Below are positions 12,350-21,772 of a DNA stretch of 64,000 bases, piece by piece (the stretch's first letter is position 1; each line of letters begins with the position of its first letter). This DNA comes from Pyrenopolyporus hunteri. Lineage: Eukaryota > Ascomycota > Sordariomycetes > Xylariales > Hypoxylaceae. The translations under genes and the position numbers were made by a program. The notes under the pieces are model-generated. The model saw only the letters and a list, made by a program, of their open reading frames with translations. It was not told the origin of the DNA and did no database searches. The DNA is taken from contig CADCXC010000035.1 in the NCBI GenBank assembly GCA_902806595.1, forward strand, positions 1,736,001-1,800,000. Reading direction: 5' to 3'.

Positions 12350-14227
12350 CTACATATTCCTCAGAATATCCAGCACGCCCCCAATCTTCTCTCTCAACGT
12401 AAGCGCATACCCGACGCCCACCACGCCCCTCACGAACCTCCACCCCCTCTCCTGGCTCGCAACGGGGTACCTCGCGGGCGGGGGTATAGCCGTCCGCACG
12501 CCGAGGAACGCGAGCCGGTCGTCGCACACGCTCTTGAGATTGCACAGGCCGCGGAGGCCCTCCTCGGCGGCGAAGCGGCCGTACCCGGAGCCGCCGACGC
12601 CGCCGAAGGGCAGCTGGACGGCGTAGAAGACGGCGAAGTCGTTGACGGCGACGCCGCCGGCGCGCACGCCCCGCACGACCTGGCGCAGGGCCGGGTCGGA
12701 GTCGCGGCCGTAGACGGAAGCGCCGAGCCCGAAGTCGGGCGCGTTGGCTAAGCGCACGAGGTCCTCCGCGCGCGATGAAGGCGCCCGCAGGATTGTCATG
12801 ATGGGCCCGAAGCACTCCTCGTTCGCGATCGCCATGTCGGGCGTCACGTCGACGAGCAGCGTCGGTGTGAAGTAGAAGCCGTTCGGGTGATCCGGGTGCA
12901 CGTACCGCGTGCCGCCGGCGAGGAGCCGGGCCCCGCCCTTCACGGCTTCTTGGACTAGCTTTTCGAGACGGGCGAATGAGGCGTCGGAGACCATAGCGCC
13001 GACGTCCTTGTCGAGGCCGAGGCGTAGGGCTTTGACGCGGGGCTCAAGCATGGCGACTAGTTTGTCGTAGACGCCGGGCGCGGCGATGATTCGCTCGATG
13101 CCGATGCAGTTCTGTCCTGCGGCTTGGAAGGTTCCGCGCATCAGAATCTCTACGATCCGGTTCAGGTCGGGCGCTGCCGAGTCGAGGATGATGGCTGCAT
13201 CTTTACCACCGAGCTCGGCGACGACGGGAATGAGACTTTTGGCTGCGCTGGCGGCGACTTGGTGGCAAACAGGTCGGCTACCAATGAACGTGAGGTGGCT
13301 AATGCCGGGATGACTTGTCAAGTGTCCTGCAGTTTGCGGCCAGCAGACGACGCTCTGAATAAGTTGCGGATCGTGACCGTGCGCCACCAACGCGCCTCTC
13401 GCAATGCTAGTGTAGTAGGCGGCACTCCAGCAAGTCTGCTCGCTCACCTTGACAACAATACCGTTGCCGGCGAAGATGGAGCTGATGATGGGTCCTATAA
13501 GGTTGTGGAACGGGTAATTCCAACTGACTAGAGCCGCTACTACGCCCAGAGGTTCATAAAAGACAGTATTCCTCTTGTACGTCATGAGAAGATTGGTCGG
13601 ACGTCGGCTCGGACGCAACGCCTTCTCGCCATGCTTGATAGTCCACTCGAGCTTCTCGGCCGTGACCATAATCTCACCCAGTTGCGCATCCAGCATAGTT
13701 TTCCCAGAATCCATAGAGCTTACTTGGCAGATCTGCTCTTGGTTATCGAGGATATGCTGTAGCATGGTGCGGAGGACCTTTCTCCTCTCTCCAAACGTGG
13801 TCTTGGCCCATTTCTCCTGCGCCGCGGCGGCCTGGGCGATAGCACGATCGATACCGGCAGGGGTCGAGGGATTGATGAAGCCGAGTAATTGGCCAGTGGC
13901 CGGCATATAACATTGGATAGCTGTGGTGCCGGATACCTTTACGGACGGATTTTCGAGGGTCTTAACTTCGTCGGGTTTCTTGGGGGCTGGGACCGTGTAA
14001 CGCTTCGGCCTTTCCCAGTAGTCCGTGTGGGTGTGGTAGAGTATAAGACCGCCGATGACGGCGCTTATTAGAGGAAACGCAACAGATACGAAGTCATTGA
14101 CGCTGTATATGAGCCGTTATGAGATAAGCGCTATAGACGAGCAGAATTAGAGCTTGAATACGTACGGGAAGCCTCGTATCAATTTGCTGAATTCGTTGGC
14201 CCATTCTACGAGGTCTTGGATCGCCAT
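12350..14227 (-). CDS. MSC7: Membrane-anchored aldehyde dehydrogenase, Msc7 type
   Basis: Exons 14227-14166 and 14102-12350; the 63-bp intron (GTACGT...ATACAG) splices a short first exon in phase; 1815 nt, 604 aa. Residues ~22-42 form one hydrophobic segment (FVSVAFPLISAVIGGLILY) that would anchor the enzyme in a membrane. The ALDH domain then shows the NAD-fold segment PLGVVAALVSWNYPFHNLIGP, the general-base region VVAELGGKDAAII and the catalytic cysteine in AAGQNCIGIERI, so it looks enzymatically intact. This matches the fungal family annotated as meiotic sister-chromatid recombination aldehyde dehydrogenase after yeast Msc7; its physiological substrate is not established. It is divergent from histidyl-tRNA synthetase across 502 bp. 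The ATG at 14227 is the only one that reaches the anchor. Confidence 0.93.
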
Positions 14228-14729
14228 CTTGGGAACTCCCTATTCCCTTACTCTCCGATTCCCCAATCAAATGTCGTATATTACCTGCTTTCCGCCTTGG
14301 ACACCCCTACTCAAGTGCGTGTCTCATCACATAGTTGGTATAGGATGCAATTTGGTGGCCTTTGGCATGAACTCCGAGGGTGAGCGAGTTCAAGTGCAAG
14401 ATATAATCGTACCACCAAGTCCGACGAAAATACCGGAGCTTGACTTTATAAGTTGTTATCGATAGCCCCAGCCCCTTGTTCCTGCATGGACTAGGGGTAC
14501 CTGGTATATGTAGCTCCAGGGATATACATAAGTACCTGTGTACCTACTCACGAATATTATCTAATTCGTAATAAAATGGAAGCTTTTAAAGGACAGCTTT
14601 CGGATCACATGACCAGCCTATAGCCCCGCGTTACTAAGCTAGCGAAGCTCTCATTGAGTCATCCTCCCCTCCTTAATCGCCCTCTTCCTTTTTTTTTCTT
14701 GGGCTAGAACTTTACGCGGGGCACGAAGC
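14228..14729. promoter_or_regulatory. Divergent promoter, MSC7 / HTS1
   Basis: A compact 502-bp bidirectional promoter. It contains a TACCTGGTA/GTACCTA repeat patch near 14496-14545 and a CT-rich, T-tract-containing stretch (14660-14700) just upstream of the HTS1 start, as often seen at fungal transcription starts. Confidence 0.6.
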
Positions 14730-16400
14730 ATGTTGCGTGCGCTTTATAGAAGCAACAGGCTAATAATATCAACTTCCTTCAAGACACCTCTTCAGAACCC
14801 CAAGAATTTCTTTACACCCTCAAGCCGAATCTGTCAGTCGTCCATCAGAAAAACCTCTTCTTTTCACGATATTGACGGCATTGGCGACATGGCTTCCAAA
14901 GAGGCCAAGGTATCCTTGAAAGCGCCCAAGGGTACGCGCGACTGGTCTGGCGCAGACCTCCTCCTGCGAGACCACGTCTTGTATGTTCCGCATAACAATC
15001 TCTGCACCTGCCATCTGTTAATCTAGTATAAAAGTGAAACTATTAGCAACATCTTCAAACTCCACGGCGGCACCCCCCTTGACACGCCTGTATTCGAGTT
15101 AAAAGAGATTCTAGCCGGCAAATATGGCGAGGAAGCCCGACTCATATATAACCTCGAAGACCAGGGCGGCGAGTTATGCGCCCTGCGCTACGACCTAACA
15201 GTCCCCTTTGCGCGCTGGTTGGCCATGAACAATGTCCAGCAGATCAAGCGCTATCAGATCGCCAAGGTCTACCGTCGCGACCAGCCAGCTATCGCCCGCG
15301 GCAGGATGCGCGAGTTCTACCAGTGCGACTTCGATATCGCCGGCGCCTACGACCCCATAATTCCCGACGCAGAAATCCTCCGCGTCATCGTCGAGACCTT
15401 CGACGCCCTCGGCCTAGACATTATCATCAAGACCAACCACAGACGAATCCTGGACGGCATATTCGCCGTCGCCGGTGTCCCCCCCGAGAAGATACGTCCA
15501 ATCAGCTCCGCGGTAGATAAGTTAGATAAGGAGCCGTGGGAGGCCGTCAAGAAGGAGATGACCGAGCAGAAGGAGCTCCCCGAAGAAGTCGCCGACAAAA
15601 TCGGCCAATTCGTGCTGAACCGCGGCAGCATCGACGAGATGATACAATTCGTCAAGTCCGATCCGAACCTCTCCGCCAACGAGGAGATAAAAGCAGGGCT
15701 CGAGGATATGGAACTGCTGTCGTCCTATTCCAAAGCGCTGGGCACCTTCGACAAGGTGTCCTTCGACCTCTCGCTCGCTCGGGGGCTCGACTACTACACG
15801 GGGCTGATCTTCGAGGTGGTCCAGAAGCCCGCAGACGCGGCCGGCAAGGAGGGCTCGCGGTACCCGGAGAAGTCGTCGAAGCACGCGTCGGACGCGTCGG
15901 CGGTGGGCAGCATCGCGGCGGGCGGGCGGTACGACAACCTGGTGGGCATGTACGGCAAGAAGCAGATCCCGTGCGTGGGCATCTCGTTCGGCGTGGACCG
16001 CATCTTCACGATCCTCAAGGCGCGGCGCGCCGACGGCGACGCGCGCGCGCGCCAGGTCGACGTCTACGTCATGGCCTTCGGCGGCAAGGAGTTCGACGGC
16101 CTGCTGCTCCAGCGCATGGCCGTCGCCCGGCAGCTCTGGGAGGCCGGCATCCGCGCCGAGTTCAGCGCCAAGGTCAAGCCCCGCCTGCCCCAGCAGTTCA
16201 AGGCCGCCGAGGACGTGCCCCTCGGCGTCATCCTCGGCCAGGACGAGCTCGCCGAGGGCAAGGTCCGGCTGAAGGTCCTGGGCGCCGGGAAGCCCGGCGG
16301 CAAGGAGGACGAGAAGGATCAGGGCCGGCTGGTCTCGAGAGAGGATCTGGTCCAGGAGGTCAGGAAGTTGTTGCAGACGCAGAGCCTGCCGATACGATAG
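14730..16400 (+). CDS. HTS1: Histidyl-tRNA synthetase, mitochondrial and cytosolic
   Basis: Charges tRNA-His. Exons 14730-14980 and 15035-16400; the 54-bp intron begins GTATGT and ends AAAAG, the only acceptor that restores the conserved TISNIFKLHGG segment; 1617 nt, 538 aa. The class II core shows motif 1 (DTPVFELKEILAGKYGE), ALRYDLTVPFARWLAMNN, motif 2 (RRDQPAIARGRMREFYQCDFD), the HisA-type LARGLDYYTGLIFE and motif 3 (CVGISFGVDRI), then an anticodon-binding domain. The first ATG yields a basic, Ser/Arg-rich mitochondrial presequence. A second in-frame ATG at 14889 (MASKEAKVSLKAPKGTRDW) would start the cytosolic enzyme, as known for yeast HTS1. No second histidyl-tRNA synthetase gene lies in the window, consistent with but not proof of dual use. 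Confidence 0.97.
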
Positions 16401-17421
16401 ATCGATAGACTATTTACGAAGGAAAAAATATAATAAAAAAGAAAAAAAGGAAATATGCACGCAGGAATGTGAGTATTGTGCAATATACGGGATATATCTA
16501 GAGGGGGATATAAAGCGCGTGCTTTGTCCTGGCTTTAGTGGTATAGGCGGTTTCGAGCCGCCCTTTTCAAAAGGGGGAATAGATGCTCTAAAGATGCGAG
16601 GTTATAGTCGGCTTAGCCAAACTACCTACCTACCTACCTACCTATCTAATCTAAGCCATTACCTGCGAAGCTAAAGGGTTCACGGATGATAGGGACGTCG
16701 ATCATAGAAGCAGCGGTACGGGTGGTCAATATATCTCAATTAAAACGATTAACTCCTAATTATTTCGTGCTTTCTAACAATATACGTGTAGGAAAAAAAA
16801 AAAAAAATTGAAACCTCATATGTATACCATCCCATTACTCCCAACCTATATTGAACAAGCCGCTGTAAATATCTGATGCCATGTCTTTCTCGTGATTCTA
16901 TAGCCAAGCGTATAACATATAATAACACAATGTACCTAGGTAATATCCAAGATCCCTCGTAAGGAAATAATTCATATACATAACGTAACATCCTCATGTT
17001 TGCTGAGTACTATAGTATCTAGGTAAATATGCGAAGTCAGTCAAGACGTTTTCGATTTACTTTAGACAGGATGGGATGATGAGGTGGGAGTCAAGGTAGG
17101 TGTACAGTACTCACATAGACAATAACGAAAAGTCACGATATCATTACGATACACCGTCATAGAAGTGTTGCTGACGTTCTATCCAGTAATCGAAAGAGCC
17201 TTAGTGACCCTAGATTGGTAGCTGGTTCCATACCTAGAGACCGAGTTTAGGTAGGTGGGTTAGCTGGTAGTCAGCGATATTTGTCGAAGAGTATAGACCA
17301 ATTCGCTGCGTATGATAAAAAACTCGTAATGGTGAGGATATAGTCCGATTTGCCGGTAAATCCGTTTTTAGAGAACCCCTTCCTTCAATATGTAGTTTCA
17401 AGTCAGGCTACTACAACTATC
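16401..17421. other. Convergent intergenic region, HTS1 / seven-TM protein
   Basis: AT-rich, no gene recognised. It contains a short (CTAC)n tract at 16622-16645, an A tract at about 16794-16807 and AATAAA-like sequences just after the HTS1 stop (16425-16435) that could serve polyadenylation. Confidence 0.55.
16622..16646. repeat. (CTAC)n microsatellite
   Basis: Five to six uninterrupted tetranucleotide units, ending CTATCTAATC; the same TACC/CTAC theme as in other intergenic regions. Confidence 0.8.
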
Positions 17422-20250
17422 TCACGGCGGGGACTTTTCCACCCCCCGAGACGACGGTTCTGACTTGTGCGACTGCGTGACGGGCGGTCCGAGAACAGGA
17501 ATGTCCTCCGTGGGGGAGCCAGTATCGGGATCTGGAGATATCACAATCACAGGCGAACCCTGGCTGCCGGTGATAGTGAGTTGTGCGGGTGGGGAAGGGG
17601 GTTGCGCGTTCCGCGAAGAAGGGGGATGCGTAGGCACCGGCACTTCGAGCGTATCTCGTCGTTCTCTCGGCCTACCCCTGATCGGCGCGGAAGACGATGA
17701 TGGTGATGGAGCTGGCTGTGTCTCACATGAGCTTTCTGCACACGGCAGGGTATTTGAGTGCCGAAGTCCGCGTGTAGAAGGTGATGGTGATGATGATCGG
17801 GACACTGGCGGTCGTGGATGTGGAGCTGATGTCGCCCTCGTCATAGTCGGACTGCCTTCAGTACCATATCCGGAGCGAATACTCCCCGTAAAGCTACCCG
17901 ATCTCGACGGCCGTATGCTATGTGCCGGGGTGGTATATACGTCGTCGTTGCGATGATGGTTGTACGCCTCCCGGATACGGGGTAGATCGGGGTTTCGCTG
18001 TTCCTCCGCAGGGACTTCGGGGAAGTTGAGGGCTTTTCCATGCCTGAAGTCGGAATCGTCAAAGCGATCGTGCGACGCGGTGCCAAAGTAGTTGCTGACC
18101 ACCATAAGCCAACGAGCTACTTTGCGTCTGCCGCCTATGTCGTTCGTTGGGCGGCTTGCCGTACGCGTAGTTTCCATCGAAGCGTCTCGCCTACTATTGG
18201 AAGAGCTAGACCGAAAATGGGCAGCAGTTGAGGCTGCGATAAAGTGCGAGGAACCTTCAGAGACTCCATTGCTAACCCCTTGTGGTCCGAGAGGGCGTCT
18301 TGAATCACGCTCTAGATTATCTGGGGCTTCATTATCTGTGGGGTTTTCGATACAGACACTGTGTAAGGAACTATCTTGTGGTTGATTATGCAGGTGCAGA
18401 TGTAGTCCGTCATTAAAGTGGTGATGCGAACAGTTACAATGATGCGTAAGAGTTTTTCCGTTTGAACCCCTTTTCTCAGCGTCTAAGTCTCCCGCTAGGA
18501 GGACGTAGAGAGATCCTAGGGCGGCGAGCCCGGTACCGACAATGGGTGCCCACTATGCAAAGCATCATATTTAGTACAATTCTCGTCAGGATTTTGAGAC
18601 CCGCCAGGGAACTTTCGGGGAGAAGGAAAGGGGACTCGAGTGAACCGAACTGCCCCTTTGATTATGAGGGGCTGATAGCAAAATAAATACTAACCTGTCC
18701 TAAAAATAGAAAAGCAATCAGTACTTTGCTTCAGGGTAGCTTTGGACGATAATCGATACATACCTATACTAGTAATAGGCTCTGTCTGGTATTTGACTTG
18801 GCTACTGTTGAAGTTCAACTCGCCAAAGACGATGATAGCGAGTACCGCGGCACTGAATAGAGGGACTTCTAGGGTACTTAGGAACAATCTAACCATAGTG
18901 TTTACCTTACTCATTCTCGCGACGGTAGCGCCGTTAGTCCTATAGGTAGCCCATACGGTTAGCAATGGATAACGACAGCAAGCCTCCACGAGTGGTTCCG
19001 AGTAACAGGGGCCATCCATTGAGGTATTAAAGGTCATAGAACGAAACGCGTATGATTGATAACTGGAATATTCTCACCCTTCGATTAGCTGGTCTCCATC
19101 ATCTAGACCAAATTTCGTCTTCCAATTGATCTCGAGAATCTTGTTCCACATCGACGCGAGGGAGAGCACAGCAGGGATACAACAAGCAGCTGCGAGAAGC
19201 GTGACGGCGTTGAGCGCAAGCCTATGCGGCGCTGGTATGACGTATATCTCATCCGTGGAGTCTTTGCGTAGAGGAGAACTAGGCCCCTTTTCAATAGAGC
19301 AGGTAAGATTACAAGAAGCCATCTCGTAGGGAAAAATGTCGTAGTCGGTAGGAGAGATAGGCTTCCCTGAGTCGTCATGTGTGCAGCTAGTTGTCGTGAC
19401 TCGGAAAAACTCGACCGTTAAGCTGAGTAGACCTACTTCTATTGGTATTTAATTCAAAAAGTAAAGAGCAGGGTAGCCCACCGGCTAGGACTAGTCCAGT
19501 CCAGAGAAAGATTATGTTGCGACCGGGGTCGTAGAAATAGGTTCGAGATATCCGGACGGTTAACGGAGCTGCTAGTATACCAATCGAGCAAAACTGAAAG
19601 GCACCATATACATCCATATCAATAGCACCTGAGATAAGGCGAGAGATATTAGCTAGCCGTGAAATTTTGAGTGGATGAACGAGTTAGACGCTTACCATCT
19701 ACGTGTAGTGCGGCGAGGACGATAGCATGAATAGCAGCAACAGCGGGGAAAACCACTTTAGAATCCCATGTTAGTCGTTGTCATCCGTATACATGAAGCT
19801 GTGCAAGTGTATTCAAGCTGCTACCGCTAAATTTCCGCAAGGGCCCTCGGCCCCCGAATGGGAAAGAAGCAGGAGCAGAAAGGGGTCGAGAAATAGATAT
19901 GAAAGGGACATACAGGCAGCTGCTAAGCAGGCGTTCCGGAGCCATTCGGCCTTTCGAGCAATAACGCAAGCTGCTACAAGGAAGTAGTAACTTAAAAGGT
20001 ATCTATAGTTAGTCTAGCATCATGACCGAAGCCTGCTCTCTGTGGCGACTTATATGCGGACTAGGATAGCTTACAGAATCCTCGACCCAATACCGTACTG
20101 GCCAGACACCGGCCAGGCACACACAACTTGCATGACATCGTCAACGTTGGTAGCATTGGTCGCATTCGAAACTAGAGACGTAGTGGAATCAAGCGTCACG
20201 TTCCGGTTCGCAAGAGTATTCAGTAGCAGAGCCGAAGTGAGCGAGGGCAT
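17422..20250 (-). CDS. Fungal seven-transmembrane membrane protein with long cytosolic tail
   Basis: Exons 20250-20075, 19990-19914, 19755-19696, 19628-19482, 19432-19078, 18939-18764, 18699-18695 (5 nt) and 18552-17422; 2127 nt, 708 aa. The N-terminus has three N-glycosylation sequons (N17, N29, N32) and CAWPVSGQYGIGSRIL. Seven hydrophobic segments follow (roughly residues 57-80, 84-110, 112-135, 140-165, 225-250, 290-315, 332-353). The TM4-TM5 loop carries three cysteines (SCTHDD and SCNLTC), placed outside if the N-terminus is outside. The last ~350 residues are Ser/Pro/Arg-rich, with a His/Cys-rich HHCNCSHHHF patch, and probably lie in the cytosol. I recognise the core as a lineage-specific, uncharacterised fungal family; no biochemical function can be assigned. 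The N-out, seven-TM, C-in layout is receptor-like by topology only. Introns are up to 158 bp. Confidence 0.82.
18695..18699 (-). other. Inferred 5-nt micro-exon of the seven-TM gene
   Basis: GACAG lies between a 64-bp intron (18763-18700, donor GTATGT, acceptor TTTTTAG) and a 142-bp intron (18694-18553, donor GTTAGT, acceptor GCATAG). Joining ATA-G + GA-CAG + TGG-GCA keeps the frame and reads SIGQWAPIVGTG. Skipping the five bases shifts the downstream 377 codons out of frame. Confidence 0.7.
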
Positions 20251-20271
20251 GACCTAGAGGAAGAGGAGGCT

Positions 20272-20646
20272 TCAAACGGAGTAGATAGTAATGTCATCAG
20301 CTTCGCCGGGTTCGTAAGGGGACGGCGAGAGGAAATGGTCCCATGTCGACCATTTAATAGCGGTGTTCTGTACGTCCTCGGCTACGGCGTAGGAAAACAT
20401 TAAGGAGAAAGTGTAGGCATGTAAGAAAGAGAGGTATGTAAGGAAGAGTACGTAAGTAAGGTGAGTAGGTCTGCTTTGAAATGCCCTCGAAAGCCTCGTT
20501 ATTTCAAAAGGCAGGGCAAGCAAGACTTCGTTTAGAGTGCCGAGTAAGCTTCTGTCAGCTGGAGCGGCTGCCAGCACCGCCCCGAGATTTTTGGGCACCG
20601 AGGGCGACTGTTCAGCCTCCATCGATCCTATCCTGTTTCGACCCAT
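20272..20646 (-). CDS. Hypothetical 124-aa protein, or upstream exon of the seven-TM gene
   Basis: Open frame with an ATG start, ending only 21 bp before the seven-TM protein's start on the same strand. The first half (MGRNRIGSMEAEQ...) has balanced, coding-like codons. The second half has one hydrophobic stretch (THLTYVLFLTYLSFLHAY) made of a TTAC/CTTAC-rich repeat-like sequence that may not be coding. No family was recognised. It could be a small independent membrane protein, a 5' leader ORF, or a spliced leader exon of the next gene; transcript data would be needed to choose. Confidence 0.3.
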   Translation of the reverse strand: MGRNRIGSMEAEQSPSVPKNLGAVLAAAPADRSLLGTLNEVLLALPFEITRLSRAFQSRPTHLTYVLFLTYLSFLHAYTFSLMFSYAVAEDVQNTAIKWSTWDHFLSPSPYEPGEADDITIYSV

Positions 20647-21772
20647 GGTTGTTGTATGGGTTATGTATTGGTTATGTATTGGTTATATGTGATAGGTATG
20701 ATGAGAGTACGACGATACGGCCTATCAAACGGGCGATAGCTATGTAGTTCATTGGGTGACGCTCGTAACCCGCTAGGATCCTTAGGGCTTAGGGGGCCGC
20801 TTGATCGGTGAGACACCTGACCCGGCGATGACGCGCCTCCAATACCGAGCTATGAAATAGGGTCGAGTCAAGCGGGTCCCTTCCCGAACCCACGATATTA
20901 CTGGATCCTCTCCGCATCCTACCTTTCTGGGAAGTTACCTTTACGCAGTATAGCGTTGGGTGGGGCCCCTTGGCGTTCTGCAGCAATTGGCTCAAAAATA
21001 TGAGTGGTCAGATTCGAACTCAACCTGTTGCATAAACCCGGCTTCCATGCATAAAAATGCATACCCCATCGGTAGCGCGAGAGCTATTCGACATAGCCAC
21101 AAAATACGCGGTAAGTACTTAGAGGTAGGTACGTACATAGGTAGTATAGGAATCTATACTAGGCTTGGCAAGTTATCTAACCTGACTGGAGTAAGCGGTA
21201 TTATATGTAAGGTAATAACCAAACTTGGGCCCTACGTCGCTTCCAGCTTTGAGGCATTGTCAAAACCATATTTTCCTTCATTCTCATTTGGATCGTCTCT
21301 CTCTCTCTCTCACATACACATTATGCCTTCAGAGTTGTTGTTTGTATTCCGATTAAGAGTCATATGTTTTGGTTAAAGGCCATTGAGTCTGTGGAGGCAC
21401 GTGTGCGGTCTATTTGCCTGCCGAGTTTCTTGGCCACTCTCAGCCTCGACCGACCATTCTACCGTCCAACCCCACCGCACGAAGATATTCAAGTTAGTTG
21501 TGCTTGATCTCATCGATCTTCATCCTCATCGTCATGGCTTGAATTTATTCATGAATTGGGCCCAAGTTCTGAATTCCTTAGAGTTTTATATATAAAAGAT
21601 TTTTGTCTGCGAGGAGGTCACCCCTATTTTATTTTATTTTATTTTCCCCCTAGTTAAGACGACCTCGTCGGTATCAAAAATACATGACCTACTTAATCCT
21701 CAAAACCTATCACTGAGAACCCATAAGATTTGCTCGGACATTCTACCCAGCATCATTGGGAGAATCGTCAAG
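20647..21772. promoter_or_regulatory. Promoter region of the ArsB/NhaD transporter
   Basis: No gene recognised. It contains a (CT)n tract at about 21295-21312 and (ATTTT)4 at 21626-21645. A sequence near 21005-21035, read on the minus strand, superficially recalls a tRNA T-arm but does not fold into a tRNA. Confidence 0.5.
21626..21645. repeat. (ATTTT)4 microsatellite
   Basis: Four perfect pentanucleotide units about 130 bp upstream of the transporter start, possibly in its 5' UTR. Confidence 0.85.

Noticed and set aside
12291..12815. Arg-rich minus-strand frame at the 3' end of the aldehyde dehydrogenase
   Set aside because: Shadow of the GC-rich coding frame and composed mainly of Arg repeats.
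15536..16408. Second long plus-strand frame inside HTS1
   Set aside because: Arg-rich, low-complexity translation in the +1 frame of the GC-rich HTS1 3' half; no motifs.
20990..21080. Possible tRNA on the minus strand (GAGTTCGAATC resembles a T-loop)
   Set aside because: The T-stem does not pair properly and no acceptor or anticodon stem can be formed around it.
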